From positions 1 to 50,915 of the forward strand of contig URGA01000003.1 in NCBI GenBank assembly GCA_900547275.1: a DNA stretch of 50,915 nucleotides, given 5' to 3'. Shown here piece by piece: positions 8,861 to 17,463 of this stretch (its first letter is position 1; every line of letters starts with the position of its first letter). A model generated the notes under the pieces. The model saw only the letters and a program-made list of their open reading frames with translations. It was not told the DNA's origin and did not search any database. The DNA comes from an uncultured Oscillospiraceae bacterium. GTDB taxonomy: Bacteria; Bacillota; Clostridia; Oscillospirales; Acutalibacteraceae. A program made the translations under genes and the position numbers.

Positions 8861-9742
8861 TTATGCACGTTTAAGCGAATCTTCCTTTTTATTGTATATG
8901 AACATCCAGACAGCCATTGCGCAAATAACAAAATAGCCCACAAACGACCATTTGTCAGGCACATCGCCGAAAACGAAAAAGCCTATAATAGCCGCGAAAA
9001 TTATCTGGCTGTAATCATATACGCTTATTTCCCTGCTGGGAGCATGAGTATAAGCCGCAGTAATGGAAAACTGGCCGCCGGCGGCGCAGGTGCCAGCCAA
9101 AAGCAGGAATATCCACTGCTGAAGCGTCATAGGGTGAAAATCAAAAATAAGGTACGGCGCCAAAATAACGCAGGAAAACGCGGAGAAGAAAAAGACGATA
9201 TATTTTCCGTTCTCTCCTCTCAATCCGAGATAGCGAACGCAGGTATAAGCCGCTCCGGCGCCCATTCCTCCGAGAAAGCCGCAGATACTTGCAAAAAGAT
9301 TTGCGTTGGCAAATGTGGGCTTAATTATAAACAACGCTCCGACGAATGCTCCTGCGATAGCAACTGCCTGAACAGGCTTAACTTTTTCCTTTATAAATAT
9401 TGCGGAAAACAGCAGGGCAAAAAACGGGCTCATTTTATTAAGCATAGAAGCATCGCTTAAATCAAGTTTATCTATTGCGTAAAAATTGCCAAGCATACCG
9501 GCAACACCGCCTATTGAGCGAAGCAGCAGATATTTAAGATTGCCTTTACCAGGCTTAAACGAATCATGGCTTTTCAGCAATAAAAAAAGAGCAAAGAACA
9601 TTGCAACAAAATTACGGAAAAACACTTTCTGCAGTGTCGGCACATCGCCGCTTAAGCGGACGAAAGTATTCATACCCGTAAAACACAGTGCGGACAGCAG
9701 AATACAGAAAATGCCCATTGTTTTGTTGCTGACTTTGCTCAT
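8861..9742 (-). CDS. EamA/DMT-family permease
   Basis: The 293-residue integral membrane protein has about ten hydrophobic segments in two EamA repeats, the plan of the drug/metabolite transporter superfamily. The N terminus MGIFCILLSALCFTGMNTFV and the mid-protein boundary near residue 150 are typical. Substrate cannot be assigned. It is the third gene of an apparent operon with the TIM-barrel protein (24 bp upstream) and the aminotransferase, so export or import of an amino acid or related metabolite is possible but unproven. Confidence 0.85.
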   Translation of the reverse strand: MSKVSNKTMGIFCILLSALCFTGMNTFVRLSGDVPTLQKVFFRNFVAMFFALFLLLKSHDSFKPGKGNLKYLLLRSIGGVAGMLGNFYAIDKLDLSDASMLNKMSPFFALLFSAIFIKEKVKPVQAVAIAGAFVGALFIIKPTFANANLFASICGFLGGMGAGAAYTCVRYLGLRGENGKYIVFFFSAFSCVILAPYLIFDFHPMTLQQWIFLLLAGTCAAGGQFSITAAYTHAPSREISVYDYSQIIFAAIIGFFVFGDVPDKWSFVGYFVICAMAVWMFIYNKKEDSLKRA

Positions 9743-9766
9743 AATTTTATGATTTTACCTCTTTAT

Positions 9767-10537
9767 TCAAATCTTAGACAGATACAGCTTTGACGCCGCA
9801 AGTTCGGCCGAAACATCATAGCCTCTTGAATAAATTTCAATAATGTAGCTTATCCTGTCGCCCAAAACACTGTAAAGTCTGCCGAAATCAAACGTCCCTC
9901 TTCCGGGAGGCTGGCAGTCGCCAGCGGGCGAATTGTCGCTTATATGGACATGGCATATCTCATTTTTGAAAGTATCAAGAAACTCAAAAGTATCTTCTCC
10001 GGCGCGCACAGTCTGCTTAATGTCAAAAACCATATGGAAATCACTGCCCAGCGCTTCGCGCATTCTGCGGCAGAAATCTATGCTCTGGCTCTTAAATCTG
10101 TTGACGTTTTCCTGACAAACGGTAACGCCCTCGCTTCTGCCGATTTCGCAGAGCTTTAAGAAGCGCTCAAAATATCGTTCGTCAGGGATCGGTATTTTCG
10201 GCTTGTCAACCGCGCCGTGAATAACAACATAGGAGGCGCCCAATAGAGCCGCCGCGTGGCAGGTCTTTTGGTAGATGCCGATAAAATCGTCAAAACGCCG
10301 CTGATAATCACCGAAAATGCAGCTGCTCTCCAAAAAACTGGAAAACGGATGAACCGATACAATATCAGTATTTCCCCGCCGCGCAATTTCTGCCAATTCT
10401 TTTACAAACGGTTCTTCAAGCTCCTGGGGAGCATTAAAGAAAATCTCCGCTTTCGGAAAACCAAGTTCCGTTACCTGCTTCAGCGCCTTTTCTGTTTCCA
10501 GCGGATAAAAGCAGGAAGTAGACGCACCGACTTTCAT
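9767..10537 (-). CDS. Sugar phosphate isomerase/epimerase-like TIM-barrel protein
   Basis: This 256-residue protein belongs to the AP-endonuclease-2-like TIM-barrel family, which includes xylose isomerase-like epimerases. Metal-ligand candidates occur in order: SVHPFSS, VIHGA, CQENVNR, MVFDIKQT, CHVHISD and IIEIYSRG near the C terminus. The substrate is unknown. Its start codon shares one base with the stop of the aminotransferase (TGATG), so translation is probably coupled. Confidence 0.8.
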   Translation of the reverse strand: MKVGASTSCFYPLETEKALKQVTELGFPKAEIFFNAPQELEEPFVKELAEIARRGNTDIVSVHPFSSFLESSCIFGDYQRRFDDFIGIYQKTCHAAALLGASYVVIHGAVDKPKIPIPDERYFERFLKLCEIGRSEGVTVCQENVNRFKSQSIDFCRRMREALGSDFHMVFDIKQTVRAGEDTFEFLDTFKNEICHVHISDNSPAGDCQPPGRGTFDFGRLYSVLGDRISYIIEIYSRGYDVSAELAASKLYLSKI

Positions 10538-11796
10538 CAGCCTACCAGCTTTTCAATGCAGGCAAGACGTGTGCAGATGCACAGCAGTTCAGCCGCAAGA
10601 TCAAGTTCATCATTGGGTGGGAATGTGGGAGCAATACGGATATTGCTGTCATCAGGGTCAATGCCGTAAGGATAAGTAGCACCGACTGTTGTCAGAGTTA
10701 CGCCAGCTTCCTTGCAGAGTTCGCCTACGCGCTTAGCACAGCCGGGCATTACGTCAAAACTAATGAAGTAACCGCCCTTGGGATTGTGCCATGAAGCTAT
10801 ACCCTTGTCTGCAACTTCTTTTTCAAGGTGGTTCAGTACAATATCAAACTTAGGCTTAAGAATAGCAGCGTGCTTCTTCATATGCTCACGGATACCGTTT
10901 GCATTGCCGAAGAACTGAACGTGGCGGTGCTGATTCATCTTATCGTAGCTGATTGTCTGAACAGTAAGGCGCTTGCGGATGATATCAAGGTTCTTTTCGC
11001 TTGCGACAAGGCAGGAAATACCTGCGCCGGGGAAAGTGATTTTTGAAGTTGAAGCAACCTCAATTATCATATCCTCATTTCCGTACTCGGGAAGCAGATC
11101 GAAAATATTGAGCAGAACGTCGCCGTCCGGAACAAGGTCGTGAACGCAGTAAGCGTTATCCCAGATTACGCGGAAATCGCTTGCGGCAGGTTTCATTGCG
11201 GCAATGCGGCGAACAACATCGTCAGAGAATGTAATTCCCTGGGGATTTGAATACTTAGGAACGCAGAACATACCTTTAACGCTGGGGTCTTTGATATATT
11301 CTTCAACAACATCCATATCAGGACCGAATTCGTTCATAGGAACGTTAATCATCTGGATACCGAAGTATTCGCAGATACTAAAGTGGCGGTCATAGCCGGG
11401 AACTGGGCAAAGGAATTTAACCTCGTCAAGTTCGCACCACGGCTTGTCGCCGATGCCGTGGCTGTAACACTGAGAAATAAAATCATACATCAGTGTAAGG
11501 CTTTCGTTAGGTCCGATAATAACATTTTCCGGATTTACGTCCAGCAGATCGGCAAACAGTTTTTTACAGCTCGGAATACCGTCAAGCATACCGTAGTTGC
11601 GCACGTCAACGCCGTCAGCGATATAATGGCGGACATCATAAATACCTACAGACAGATCAAGCTGTTCTTTGCCGGGCTTGCCTCGGCTCATGTCGAGCTT
11701 AAGGCCTCTTGCCTTGAACGCGTCGTATCTTTTCTGCAGAACTTTTTCTTCCTGAAGAAGTTCTTCTTTGGTCATTTCAGTATACAGCTTAGCCAT
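10537..11796 (-). CDS. PLP-dependent aminotransferase, aspartate aminotransferase Ic-like
   Basis: This 419-residue fold-type I aminotransferase resembles the divergent aspartate aminotransferase group Ic. The N terminus carries LKLDMSRGKPGKEQLDLS, which is characteristic of that group. The PLP lysine lies in ASTSKITFPGAGIS, and the cofactor-binding aspartate/tyrosine region is VIWDNAYCVHDL. It should transfer amino groups between aspartate or glutamate and 2-oxoacids; the exact substrate is inferred. It heads a three-gene operon with an isomerase-like protein and a DMT permease. Confidence 0.86.
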   Translation of the reverse strand: MAKLYTEMTKEELLQEEKVLQKRYDAFKARGLKLDMSRGKPGKEQLDLSVGIYDVRHYIADGVDVRNYGMLDGIPSCKKLFADLLDVNPENVIIGPNESLTLMYDFISQCYSHGIGDKPWCELDEVKFLCPVPGYDRHFSICEYFGIQMINVPMNEFGPDMDVVEEYIKDPSVKGMFCVPKYSNPQGITFSDDVVRRIAAMKPAASDFRVIWDNAYCVHDLVPDGDVLLNIFDLLPEYGNEDMIIEVASTSKITFPGAGISCLVASEKNLDIIRKRLTVQTISYDKMNQHRHVQFFGNANGIREHMKKHAAILKPKFDIVLNHLEKEVADKGIASWHNPKGGYFISFDVMPGCAKRVGELCKEAGVTLTTVGATYPYGIDPDDSNIRIAPTFPPNDELDLAAELLCICTRLACIEKLVG

Positions 11797-11874
11797 AACA
11801 CACCTCTATATCCATTAGAAATACTAGAAATATTTTATCACTTTTCAAATTGCTATGCAACCGACATATATAAC

Positions 11875-11902
11875 AAAAAAGAGCAGATTACTGCTCTTTT
11901 TT
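11875..11902. terminator. Terminator overlapping the gtrA stop codon
   Basis: A 12-bp perfect stem AAAAAAGAGCAG/CTGCTCTTTTTT with a 4-nt loop includes the gtrA stop codon. The minus-strand tail is U-rich, so it ends the dinB-gtrA operon. Confidence 0.8.
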
Positions 11903-12379
11903 TGTTCTGAACGTTATTAATTTTGAGAAAACGTAATTTAAAATCACCACAATTACGGAAACGACTACTTTAGCAACGAAGCCCTCAATTCCGAATATCG
12001 TCTGGTCAACTCCCAGCTTTACCAACAGCGGAAGACCTACCCACTCGATAACCCCGGTGGCAAGACGAGAGGCAACGAAAGAGCAAAACTCTTTGAACGC
12101 CAGTTTGATTTCCCAGCTTTTGCTCTCGAACACCCAAATCTTATTGGTAACGAAAGCGAAGATAACGGAGGCGAACCACGCAATGATATTGCTAACGGTG
12201 ATATTAACACCGCAAAGCTTAACCAACAGGCTGTAAACCATCCAGTTGACCGCGGTAGTCAGCACCCCGAAAATGAGATACATGATGATTTCTTTGTACT
12301 TAATAAACAGATTTTTTATAAACGTAAACATACGGGTATTATATACCCCCGTTTGCCAAATTGCAATAGAAAAATCCAT
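11888..12379 (-). CDS. GtrA family membrane protein
   Basis: The 163-residue protein has four hydrophobic segments of the GtrA family, small membrane proteins thought to help flip or transfer polyprenyl-linked sugars. Typical features are YLIFGVLTTAVNWMVYSLLV, FAFVTNKIWVFES and the C-terminal VILNYVFSKLITFR. The ATG at 12379 overlaps the upstream stop by one base (TAATG). An internal ATG at 12331 would give 147 residues, closer to the family norm. It is last in the dinB operon, an odd partner for a translesion polymerase. Confidence 0.85.
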   Translation of the reverse strand: MDFSIAIWQTGVYNTRMFTFIKNLFIKYKEIIMYLIFGVLTTAVNWMVYSLLVKLCGVNITVSNIIAWFASVIFAFVTNKIWVFESKSWEIKLAFKEFCSFVASRLATGVIEWVGLPLLVKLGVDQTIFGIEGFVAKVVVSVIVVILNYVFSKLITFRTKKEQ

Positions 12380-12609
12380 TAATTTACAAGTTCAAAAAAC
12401 CATTTGTCTTCTTCTCTGAAAAGGTATGTTCTTTTCCCCAGTACGAAACAAGTATAACGAATACCGGCGCCGCCGGATTTAAGGGAAGCGGCAGGCCTAA
12501 CATCAGTAACTCTGTCAACCTCCAGCCACCTGTCGTTCCACTCCATTTTAAGCGGAACAACAGCGCCTTCTGTATCGAAAGAAGCGACTACCCTGACATA
12601 ATTTTTCAT
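12379..12609 (-). CDS. Small conserved protein of the dinB operon
   Basis: The 76-residue protein is predicted soluble and mainly beta-strand, with a WNDRWLEVDRVTDVRPA core and an aromatic C terminus (KWFFELVN). I do not recognise a named domain. Small proteins with a similar sequence pattern are found beside Y-family polymerases, which fits the position 17 bp after dinB. It shares one base with the gtrA start. A role as an accessory to DinB is inference from location only. Confidence 0.7.
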   Translation of the reverse strand: MKNYVRVVASFDTEGAVVPLKMEWNDRWLEVDRVTDVRPAASLKSGGAGIRYTCFVLGKRTYLFREEDKWFFELVN

Positions 12610-12626
12610 TTTCCGTCACCTCCGTC

Positions 12627-13856
12627 TTAAAAAAATCCGACAGGATGGATTGTGTGTTCATCGTGAGGATTAAAACGTGAAAGTCCTGTATCTCCCAGCA
12701 AGCTCGCCCGCTGGATACAGTAATTGCCGAAGCGCCTTTTCAAAACGTCCACGGCGCTCTCCAGCCGCTCCAGTTTTTCCCGCTTTTCCTGGGTCTTGTC
12801 AAGATCAAACTGAACGCACGTGTCAAAATCAAAATCTGTTACCGCAATTCCTACACTGCGCAGAGGAGACCCCCAGCTATAACTGCGCTTAAAAAGGTCA
12901 AAAGCCTCTTTCAATATCTCGCCGCTGACATCTGTTGCGGCATTCATTTTTGACTGTCTGCTGAAAGAGCGGAGGTTTTTGTCCCTTAAATGGATAACGA
13001 CTGTACGCCCTTTGAGCCCCTGCTCGCGCATACGCCTGGCTACGCTCTCTGCAAGAACGGTAAAAACAACTTTAACGTCTGTATCATTAACAAGATCTCT
13101 TGGTGTTGTTGTAGAATTCCCTACGCTCTTAACAGCACGGCTGACATCCATCCTGCGCACCGGCGAAACGTCAAGCCCGTTCGCAAAGGCGTGAAGCGTA
13201 TCTCCGTTTTTTCCGAAAATTGCATGGAGGAATGACAAATCCGCCAGCGCAAGATCGCCTATTGTATAAATTCCGTATCCGTTAAGTTTTCGGGTAGTGG
13301 CAGGGCCAACGTAAAGCAGGTCACTGCACGGCAAAGGCCACACGATTTCTCTGAAATTCTCTCTGCTTATAACGGTTACTGCGTCCGGCTTTTTATAGTC
13401 TGAGCCAAGTTTAGCAAAAACTTTATTAAAACTAACGCCGACGCTTACCGTTATTCCCAGTTCGGTTTTTACTCGGCGGCGTATTTCCTGGGCAATCTCC
13501 TCGCCTGTTCGCCTGTCCCCCGTAACGTCAAGCCAGTTTTCATCAAGGCCAAAAGGCTCAATATAGTCTGTGTAATCTTCATATATTTTACGCGCCATTT
13601 TTGAAAAGCGGACGTAAAGCGGAAAATTAGGCGGAACAATCACCAAATCGGGACATTTCTGGCGGGCTTTCCACAAAGGTTCGCCGACAACAAGCCCATA
13701 TTTAGAAGCTATTTCATTTTTTGTGAGTATTATTCCGTGACGGCTTTCCTCACTGCCGCCCACCGCCACCGGAAGATGGCGTATCTCCGGTCTGTGGAGA
13801 CATTCGACGGATGCGTAAAATTTGTTGCAGTCCACGTGCAGTATTGTTCGCTCCAT
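12627..13856 (-). CDS. dinB: Y-family DNA polymerase IV (DinB)
   Basis: This 409-residue translesion polymerase copies damaged templates with low fidelity. The catalytic motif ILHVDCNKFYASVE is at the N terminus. The second acidic site is EPFGLDENWLDVTG, with YVGPATTRKLNGYGIYTIGDL (the helix-hairpin-helix thumb) after it and a little-finger domain following. The ATG at 13856 is preceded by AAAGGAGG; the open frame extends 45 codons upstream, but through the promoter. Two LexA boxes bracket its promoter, so it should be SOS-induced. Confidence 0.95.
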   Translation of the reverse strand: MERTILHVDCNKFYASVECLHRPEIRHLPVAVGGSEESRHGIILTKNEIASKYGLVVGEPLWKARQKCPDLVIVPPNFPLYVRFSKMARKIYEDYTDYIEPFGLDENWLDVTGDRRTGEEIAQEIRRRVKTELGITVSVGVSFNKVFAKLGSDYKKPDAVTVISRENFREIVWPLPCSDLLYVGPATTRKLNGYGIYTIGDLALADLSFLHAIFGKNGDTLHAFANGLDVSPVRRMDVSRAVKSVGNSTTTPRDLVNDTDVKVVFTVLAESVARRMREQGLKGRTVVIHLRDKNLRSFSRQSKMNAATDVSGEILKEAFDLFKRSYSWGSPLRSVGIAVTDFDFDTCVQFDLDKTQEKREKLERLESAVDVLKRRFGNYCIQRASLLGDTGLSRFNPHDEHTIHPVGFF

Positions 13857-13872
13857 TGTTTTGCCTCCTTTA

Positions 13873-13884
13873 GAACATTTGTTC
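13873..13884. promoter_or_regulatory. LexA (SOS) box, downstream site of dinB promoter
   Basis: GAACATTTGTTC fits the Gram-positive GAAC-N4-GTTC LexA consensus. It lies between the dinB -10 and its ribosome-binding site, a roadblock position. Confidence 0.85.
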
Positions 13885-13895
13885 TTCTGCTGATA

Positions 13896-13924
13896 ATAAT
13901 ACACCTCCGCGGCGCATTTGTCAA
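13896..13924 (-). promoter_or_regulatory. dinB promoter
   Basis: On the minus strand a perfect TTGACA (13919-13924) and TATTAT (13896-13901) are 17 bp apart, sandwiched between the two LexA boxes. Confidence 0.8.
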
Positions 13925-13933
13925 CACGTTTTT

Positions 13934-13945
13934 GAACATTTGTTC
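13934..13945. promoter_or_regulatory. LexA (SOS) box between divergent promoters
   Basis: A second identical GAACATTTGTTC lies 9 bp upstream of the dinB -35 and 12 bp upstream of the -35 of the divergent HPr-kinase-like gene. It could act on both. Confidence 0.8.
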
Positions 13946-13957
13946 TCTTCCTTTTGC

Positions 13958-13986
13958 TTGACTGAAAAGAAACTTTCCTATATACT
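13958..13986 (+). promoter_or_regulatory. Promoter of the HPr-kinase-like gene
   Basis: TTGACT (13958-13963) and TATACT (13981-13986) are 17 bp apart, about 30 bp before the proposed TTG start. Confidence 0.7.
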
Positions 13987-14014
13987 ACCAATAGAAAGAA
14001 ATGAGGTGCAAGAC

Positions 14015-14734
14015 TTGGCGTTTTACGACATCGCGGGGCTTAAAGTTGAAATAAAAAATCCTACCGGAAGAACAGAGAAGCAAGCGGTTCCGTACCTGTC
14101 AAAAGAGCAGGAAAACTGCACTGCGGATATAGTTATCGACGTAACTGACGAACGAATCGATAAGGCTATGGCAGACCATCCAGAAATGAACCGTGACGAC
14201 TGGACTTATATGCTCACCGGCTCTGATTTTTATACCCAACTGCTTAAATTCAGCGGTATTCTGCTTCACTCAAGCTGCGTTGTGGTTGACGGTATGGCTT
14301 ACGCCTTTTCGGCAGACAGCGGGACGGGCAAATCCACCCACACCCAGCTCTGGCTGAAACATTTCGGAGACAGAGCCCATATTCTAAACGACGACAAACC
14401 TGCAATAAGAATAATCGACGGCGAAGTTTATGCCTGCGGTACTCCCTGGAGCGGCAAATACGATTATTCCGTGCCCGAAATCGTAAAACTTGCGGGAATA
14501 TGCTTTCTTGAGCGTGACACGGTAAACAGAATAAATAAAGCGGACACGAGGGAAGCGGTATTCAATATCTTTTCTCAGACAGTACGAAATCTCGGTCCTA
14601 ACGCAATGAACTGCCTGTTTGACGTTCTGGAAAAGATTTTTTCATCTGTTCCCATTTACGAACTCGGCTGTAACATAAGCGAAGAAGCCGTACTCACTTC
14701 TTATAACGCGATGAAGCCAAAAGAAACCAAATAA
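14015..14734 (+). CDS. HPr kinase/PEP-carboxykinase-fold P-loop protein
   Basis: The 239-residue protein has a P-loop in SADSGTGKSTHTQLW and a downstream acidic motif HILNDDKPAIR. Both are typical of the HPr serine kinase C-terminal-like fold seen in stand-alone proteins of Firmicutes. It lacks the HprK N-terminal domain and is not the true HprK, which is at 5831-6796. The start is TTG at 14015: GAGGTG lies 6 bp upstream, no ATG fits, and upstream codons overlap the promoter. Its target is unknown. It shares a LexA box with divergent dinB. Confidence 0.75.
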   Translation: MAFYDIAGLKVEIKNPTGRTEKQAVPYLSKEQENCTADIVIDVTDERIDKAMADHPEMNRDDWTYMLTGSDFYTQLLKFSGILLHSSCVVVDGMAYAFSADSGTGKSTHTQLWLKHFGDRAHILNDDKPAIRIIDGEVYACGTPWSGKYDYSVPEIVKLAGICFLERDTVNRINKADTREAVFNIFSQTVRNLGPNAMNCLFDVLEKIFSSVPIYELGCNISEEAVLTSYNAMKPKETK

Positions 14735-14738
14735 CAAC

Positions 14739-14768
14739 AAGCCCTGAAGCGAAAACGCCTCAGGGCTT
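14739..14768. terminator. Intrinsic terminator after the HPr-kinase-like gene
   Basis: The hairpin AAGCCCTGA...TCAGGGCTT, extended by an inner GCG/CGC pair around AAAA, is followed by a T-rich tract. It could also act on the opposing histidine kinase transcript. Confidence 0.8.
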
Positions 14769-14787
14769 TAATTTTAACACAGCAAGC

Positions 14788-14824
14788 GAAGCGGCCCGCC
14801 TGAAAAAAACAGACGGACCGCTTC
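14788..14824 (-). terminator. Long hairpin at the 3' end of the histidine kinase transcript
   Basis: A 15-bp inverted repeat (arms 14788-14802 and 14810-14824) has two transitions that become G-U pairs only in minus-strand RNA. That assigns it to the two-component operon 45 bp upstream. The following U-tract is weak. Confidence 0.55.
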
Positions 14825-14868
14825 ATATATAACAGGTTCTTGTTGTAAATAGTTAAAGACAGCTGAAA

Positions 14869-17463
14869 TTACTGCACGTTATTTACAGGAAGATAAACTC
14901 TCGCTTTAAATAGATCGCCGTCAATTAAAATTTCCAGTTTTCCTTTCTGGGCGGAGCAAAGTTCCTTGGCAATTGAAAGTCCCAGGCCGTTGCCCTCATG
15001 GGTACGGGAGGAATCGCCGCGAACAAAGCGTTCGGTTAATTCCTGGGGAGATATATTAAGAGGCTGGGCTGAAATATTTTTTATTTCAAAAACGCCCATT
15101 CCGTTATCCCGATATACCCGAACATAAACTCTAGAACCTTTTGCCGAATATTTAACGGCGTTTGACAGCAGATTTTCAAGAATTCTGAATGTTTTTGAAC
15201 CGTCAGCAAGCACTATCGGAGCATCAGACGTATCATCAAAAACAATGCTTAAATCATTTTTCTCAAACTCCCACTGGTTCTCGCCTATCGCCTGGGCGGC
15301 AAGTTCGCCCATATTAAGCGGCATCGGATGAAGCGTTATATTTCCGGTAGAGGCTTTAGACGCTTCAATAAGATCTTCAATAAGACGTTTCAGCTTACTG
15401 CTCTTATCGTTTAAAACGCCTATATATTCCAATGCTTTTTCGTCCTGAATATCGCACTTGGACAAAAGGTCAGCGTAATTGATAATTGAAGTAAGGGGAG
15501 TTTTCAGATCGTGGGAAACATTCGTTATAAGTTCTGTTTTCAGTCTTTCGTCTCTAACCGCTTTTGCCACGGCGGATTGCAGTTTTGCATTTGATATCTG
15601 AAGACTTTTGCTAAGCGCTTCAAGGGCAGGATGCAGTTTTTCAGTTTTCAACTGAGGAACACGCTGTTCGGAAGCCGCTTCAATGATTATGTCAAGCTGA
15701 TAAAGGAACTTTATTGCATACCAAATACACAAGACGTTGAACACAACAAGCAAGAGCAGAATAAACAGGGCTGCGTTTGTGTCCGGACGTATTGCCTCAA
15801 ATATCAGCACAAGAACTGCATTAACAAGAATGTAAATCAAAGCCGTTATTGCAATATTGCGTTTAAAATGATGCGGACTGTACTTAATCACTTTGCTGAC
15901 TTTAGCAAAAGAGGCTTTCATTCTTCGGAAAATTTTACGCATAAGGCGGAAAATCCCAACAGCAATCATCCACACAAGGAGATTTTTATATAGCTTCTTG
16001 TCAGACTTGCAGACGCGGATAAACGAATACCACAGTTCCGTATAAACCGCCCAAATAGCCAGCGCAATCAATACAACAGCGGCAACAATCCAGCCGAAAT
16101 ATTCTAAAGCAGAGGCGTTCTGTACAGATAAATTTTCCACAAAGCCAGCCGTCAGAAAACCAATACAGAAAATAATACTTCCAGATATTGCAAAATGCAG
16201 GTCGGTAGGCAGTTTATCTATCCACGAAGTTTTTATGCCCTCGTATCCGTTAACGTTTCCGCAGCAGACAAGGCCGAAAACAAGGAGAGCTATTGCCAGC
16301 ACTGCCAGGACCATAGCCGCCACCGTCATTTGAACGGTAGGCAGTGAAAGAATTCTATTGCAAAACTGCTGGATTTGATAATAATTGTCGGTAGCCCCTG
16401 GGTCTGTCGACGCTTCTGAAGAAACCACCGGAGAAACTCCCAGCGTTATCTGTGTTCCCGTAACGTATATACCACCGTAATTATAATATGATTTCCAGTA
16501 ATTTTTACCGTCGACAATCATAACATACGAGTCGCCGCAAAGCTGCATTTCATCGTCTTTCTGAGTAAAGACAACGTCATATGACGTAATGTCATCCACA
16601 GTTTCACCGTCTGCCAGATTTGAGACAACCGTATTCGTATTTTTGTTTACTGCGTAATAATGAAGCGAAGGCTTATTTTTAAGAAATTCTTTTGCGCTTT
16701 CCACCATGTCTTCTGTAATGGATACATACGAAACCATATCGTCATATGATTTAGAAAGTTCTTCACGAACATCATCTTCGCTTTGATCAGCAGTACAATA
16801 CGCATTAATAGGGTCAAACGTCATATCATCAATCTTAAGATTGATATCTGCTTCATAACTATAATCGCTAAGGGAAATGTAAACTTCTCCCGAGACAGCG
16901 TTCGCCAGCGAATCGGCCAGTTCCTCATATTTAAGAAAATCAAGGCCCTTTGCAGTTCCGTTAACTATCTGCTGAAGGTCACGGAAAAGAGCCGGCGACT
17001 TTTCGTTATACTTGACAACTTCGCCGACAGTCTTATCCGGCACTTTGTATTCCGGCAGTTGATCATAATCTATCTCATATGCAGTTGATTCTGCATACTT
17101 AATAAGACAGTCACGTATTGATTTAGCCTTAAATTCGTTGAACTTAGCAACAGCGACTTCAATCTCGTCAGCCTTGCGGTTCTTCATTTTCTTAACCATC
17201 GCGGCATTGGTCTTTTGCCCCGCAATTATGTTTATCGCCATAACATCTTCATCTAAGCTCTCTTGAAAAACAGACGAATTTGCATACGTAACGCCATCAA
17301 GAGCGGTATTTTTCAAAAACACCTCAGGCTGTCCGAAAACATAAGCCGCAACAGCAACGCAGAACATCATTCCAGCAGACGCCGCCGCCATTATCAGCGA
17401 CAGCAAAACGCACATTACCCTTATTCCAAGGGAATACTTAATATTTTTCCACTTTGTATCCAA
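14869..17463 (-). CDS. Membrane sensor histidine kinase with large extracytoplasmic domain
   Basis: The 864-residue kinase has a first membrane segment near residues 15-40 and an extracytoplasmic region to about 375. A cluster of about six hydrophobic segments (375-580) precedes the catalytic core. The H box is ELITNVSHDLKTPLTSI, the N box NLLSNAVKYSAKG, and the G box HEGNGLGLSIAKEL. It should autophosphorylate on the H-box histidine and pass phosphate to the adjacent regulator. The start is TTG with AGGTGGTG upstream and overlaps the regulator gene by 26 bp. The signal sensed is unknown. Confidence 0.92.
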   Translation of the reverse strand: MDTKWKNIKYSLGIRVMCVLLSLIMAAASAGMMFCVAVAAYVFGQPEVFLKNTALDGVTYANSSVFQESLDEDVMAINIIAGQKTNAAMVKKMKNRKADEIEVAVAKFNEFKAKSIRDCLIKYAESTAYEIDYDQLPEYKVPDKTVGEVVKYNEKSPALFRDLQQIVNGTAKGLDFLKYEELADSLANAVSGEVYISLSDYSYEADINLKIDDMTFDPINAYCTADQSEDDVREELSKSYDDMVSYVSITEDMVESAKEFLKNKPSLHYYAVNKNTNTVVSNLADGETVDDITSYDVVFTQKDDEMQLCGDSYVMIVDGKNYWKSYYNYGGIYVTGTQITLGVSPVVSSEASTDPGATDNYYQIQQFCNRILSLPTVQMTVAAMVLAVLAIALLVFGLVCCGNVNGYEGIKTSWIDKLPTDLHFAISGSIIFCIGFLTAGFVENLSVQNASALEYFGWIVAAVVLIALAIWAVYTELWYSFIRVCKSDKKLYKNLLVWMIAVGIFRLMRKIFRRMKASFAKVSKVIKYSPHHFKRNIAITALIYILVNAVLVLIFEAIRPDTNAALFILLLLVVFNVLCIWYAIKFLYQLDIIIEAASEQRVPQLKTEKLHPALEALSKSLQISNAKLQSAVAKAVRDERLKTELITNVSHDLKTPLTSIINYADLLSKCDIQDEKALEYIGVLNDKSSKLKRLIEDLIEASKASTGNITLHPMPLNMGELAAQAIGENQWEFEKNDLSIVFDDTSDAPIVLADGSKTFRILENLLSNAVKYSAKGSRVYVRVYRDNGMGVFEIKNISAQPLNISPQELTERFVRGDSSRTHEGNGLGLSIAKELCSAQKGKLEILIDGDLFKARVYLPVNNVQ

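Noticed and set aside
8852..9460. 202-codon plus-strand open frame opposite the EamA gene
   Set aside because: Low-complexity, Lys/Ser-rich translation antisense to a clear membrane transporter gene.
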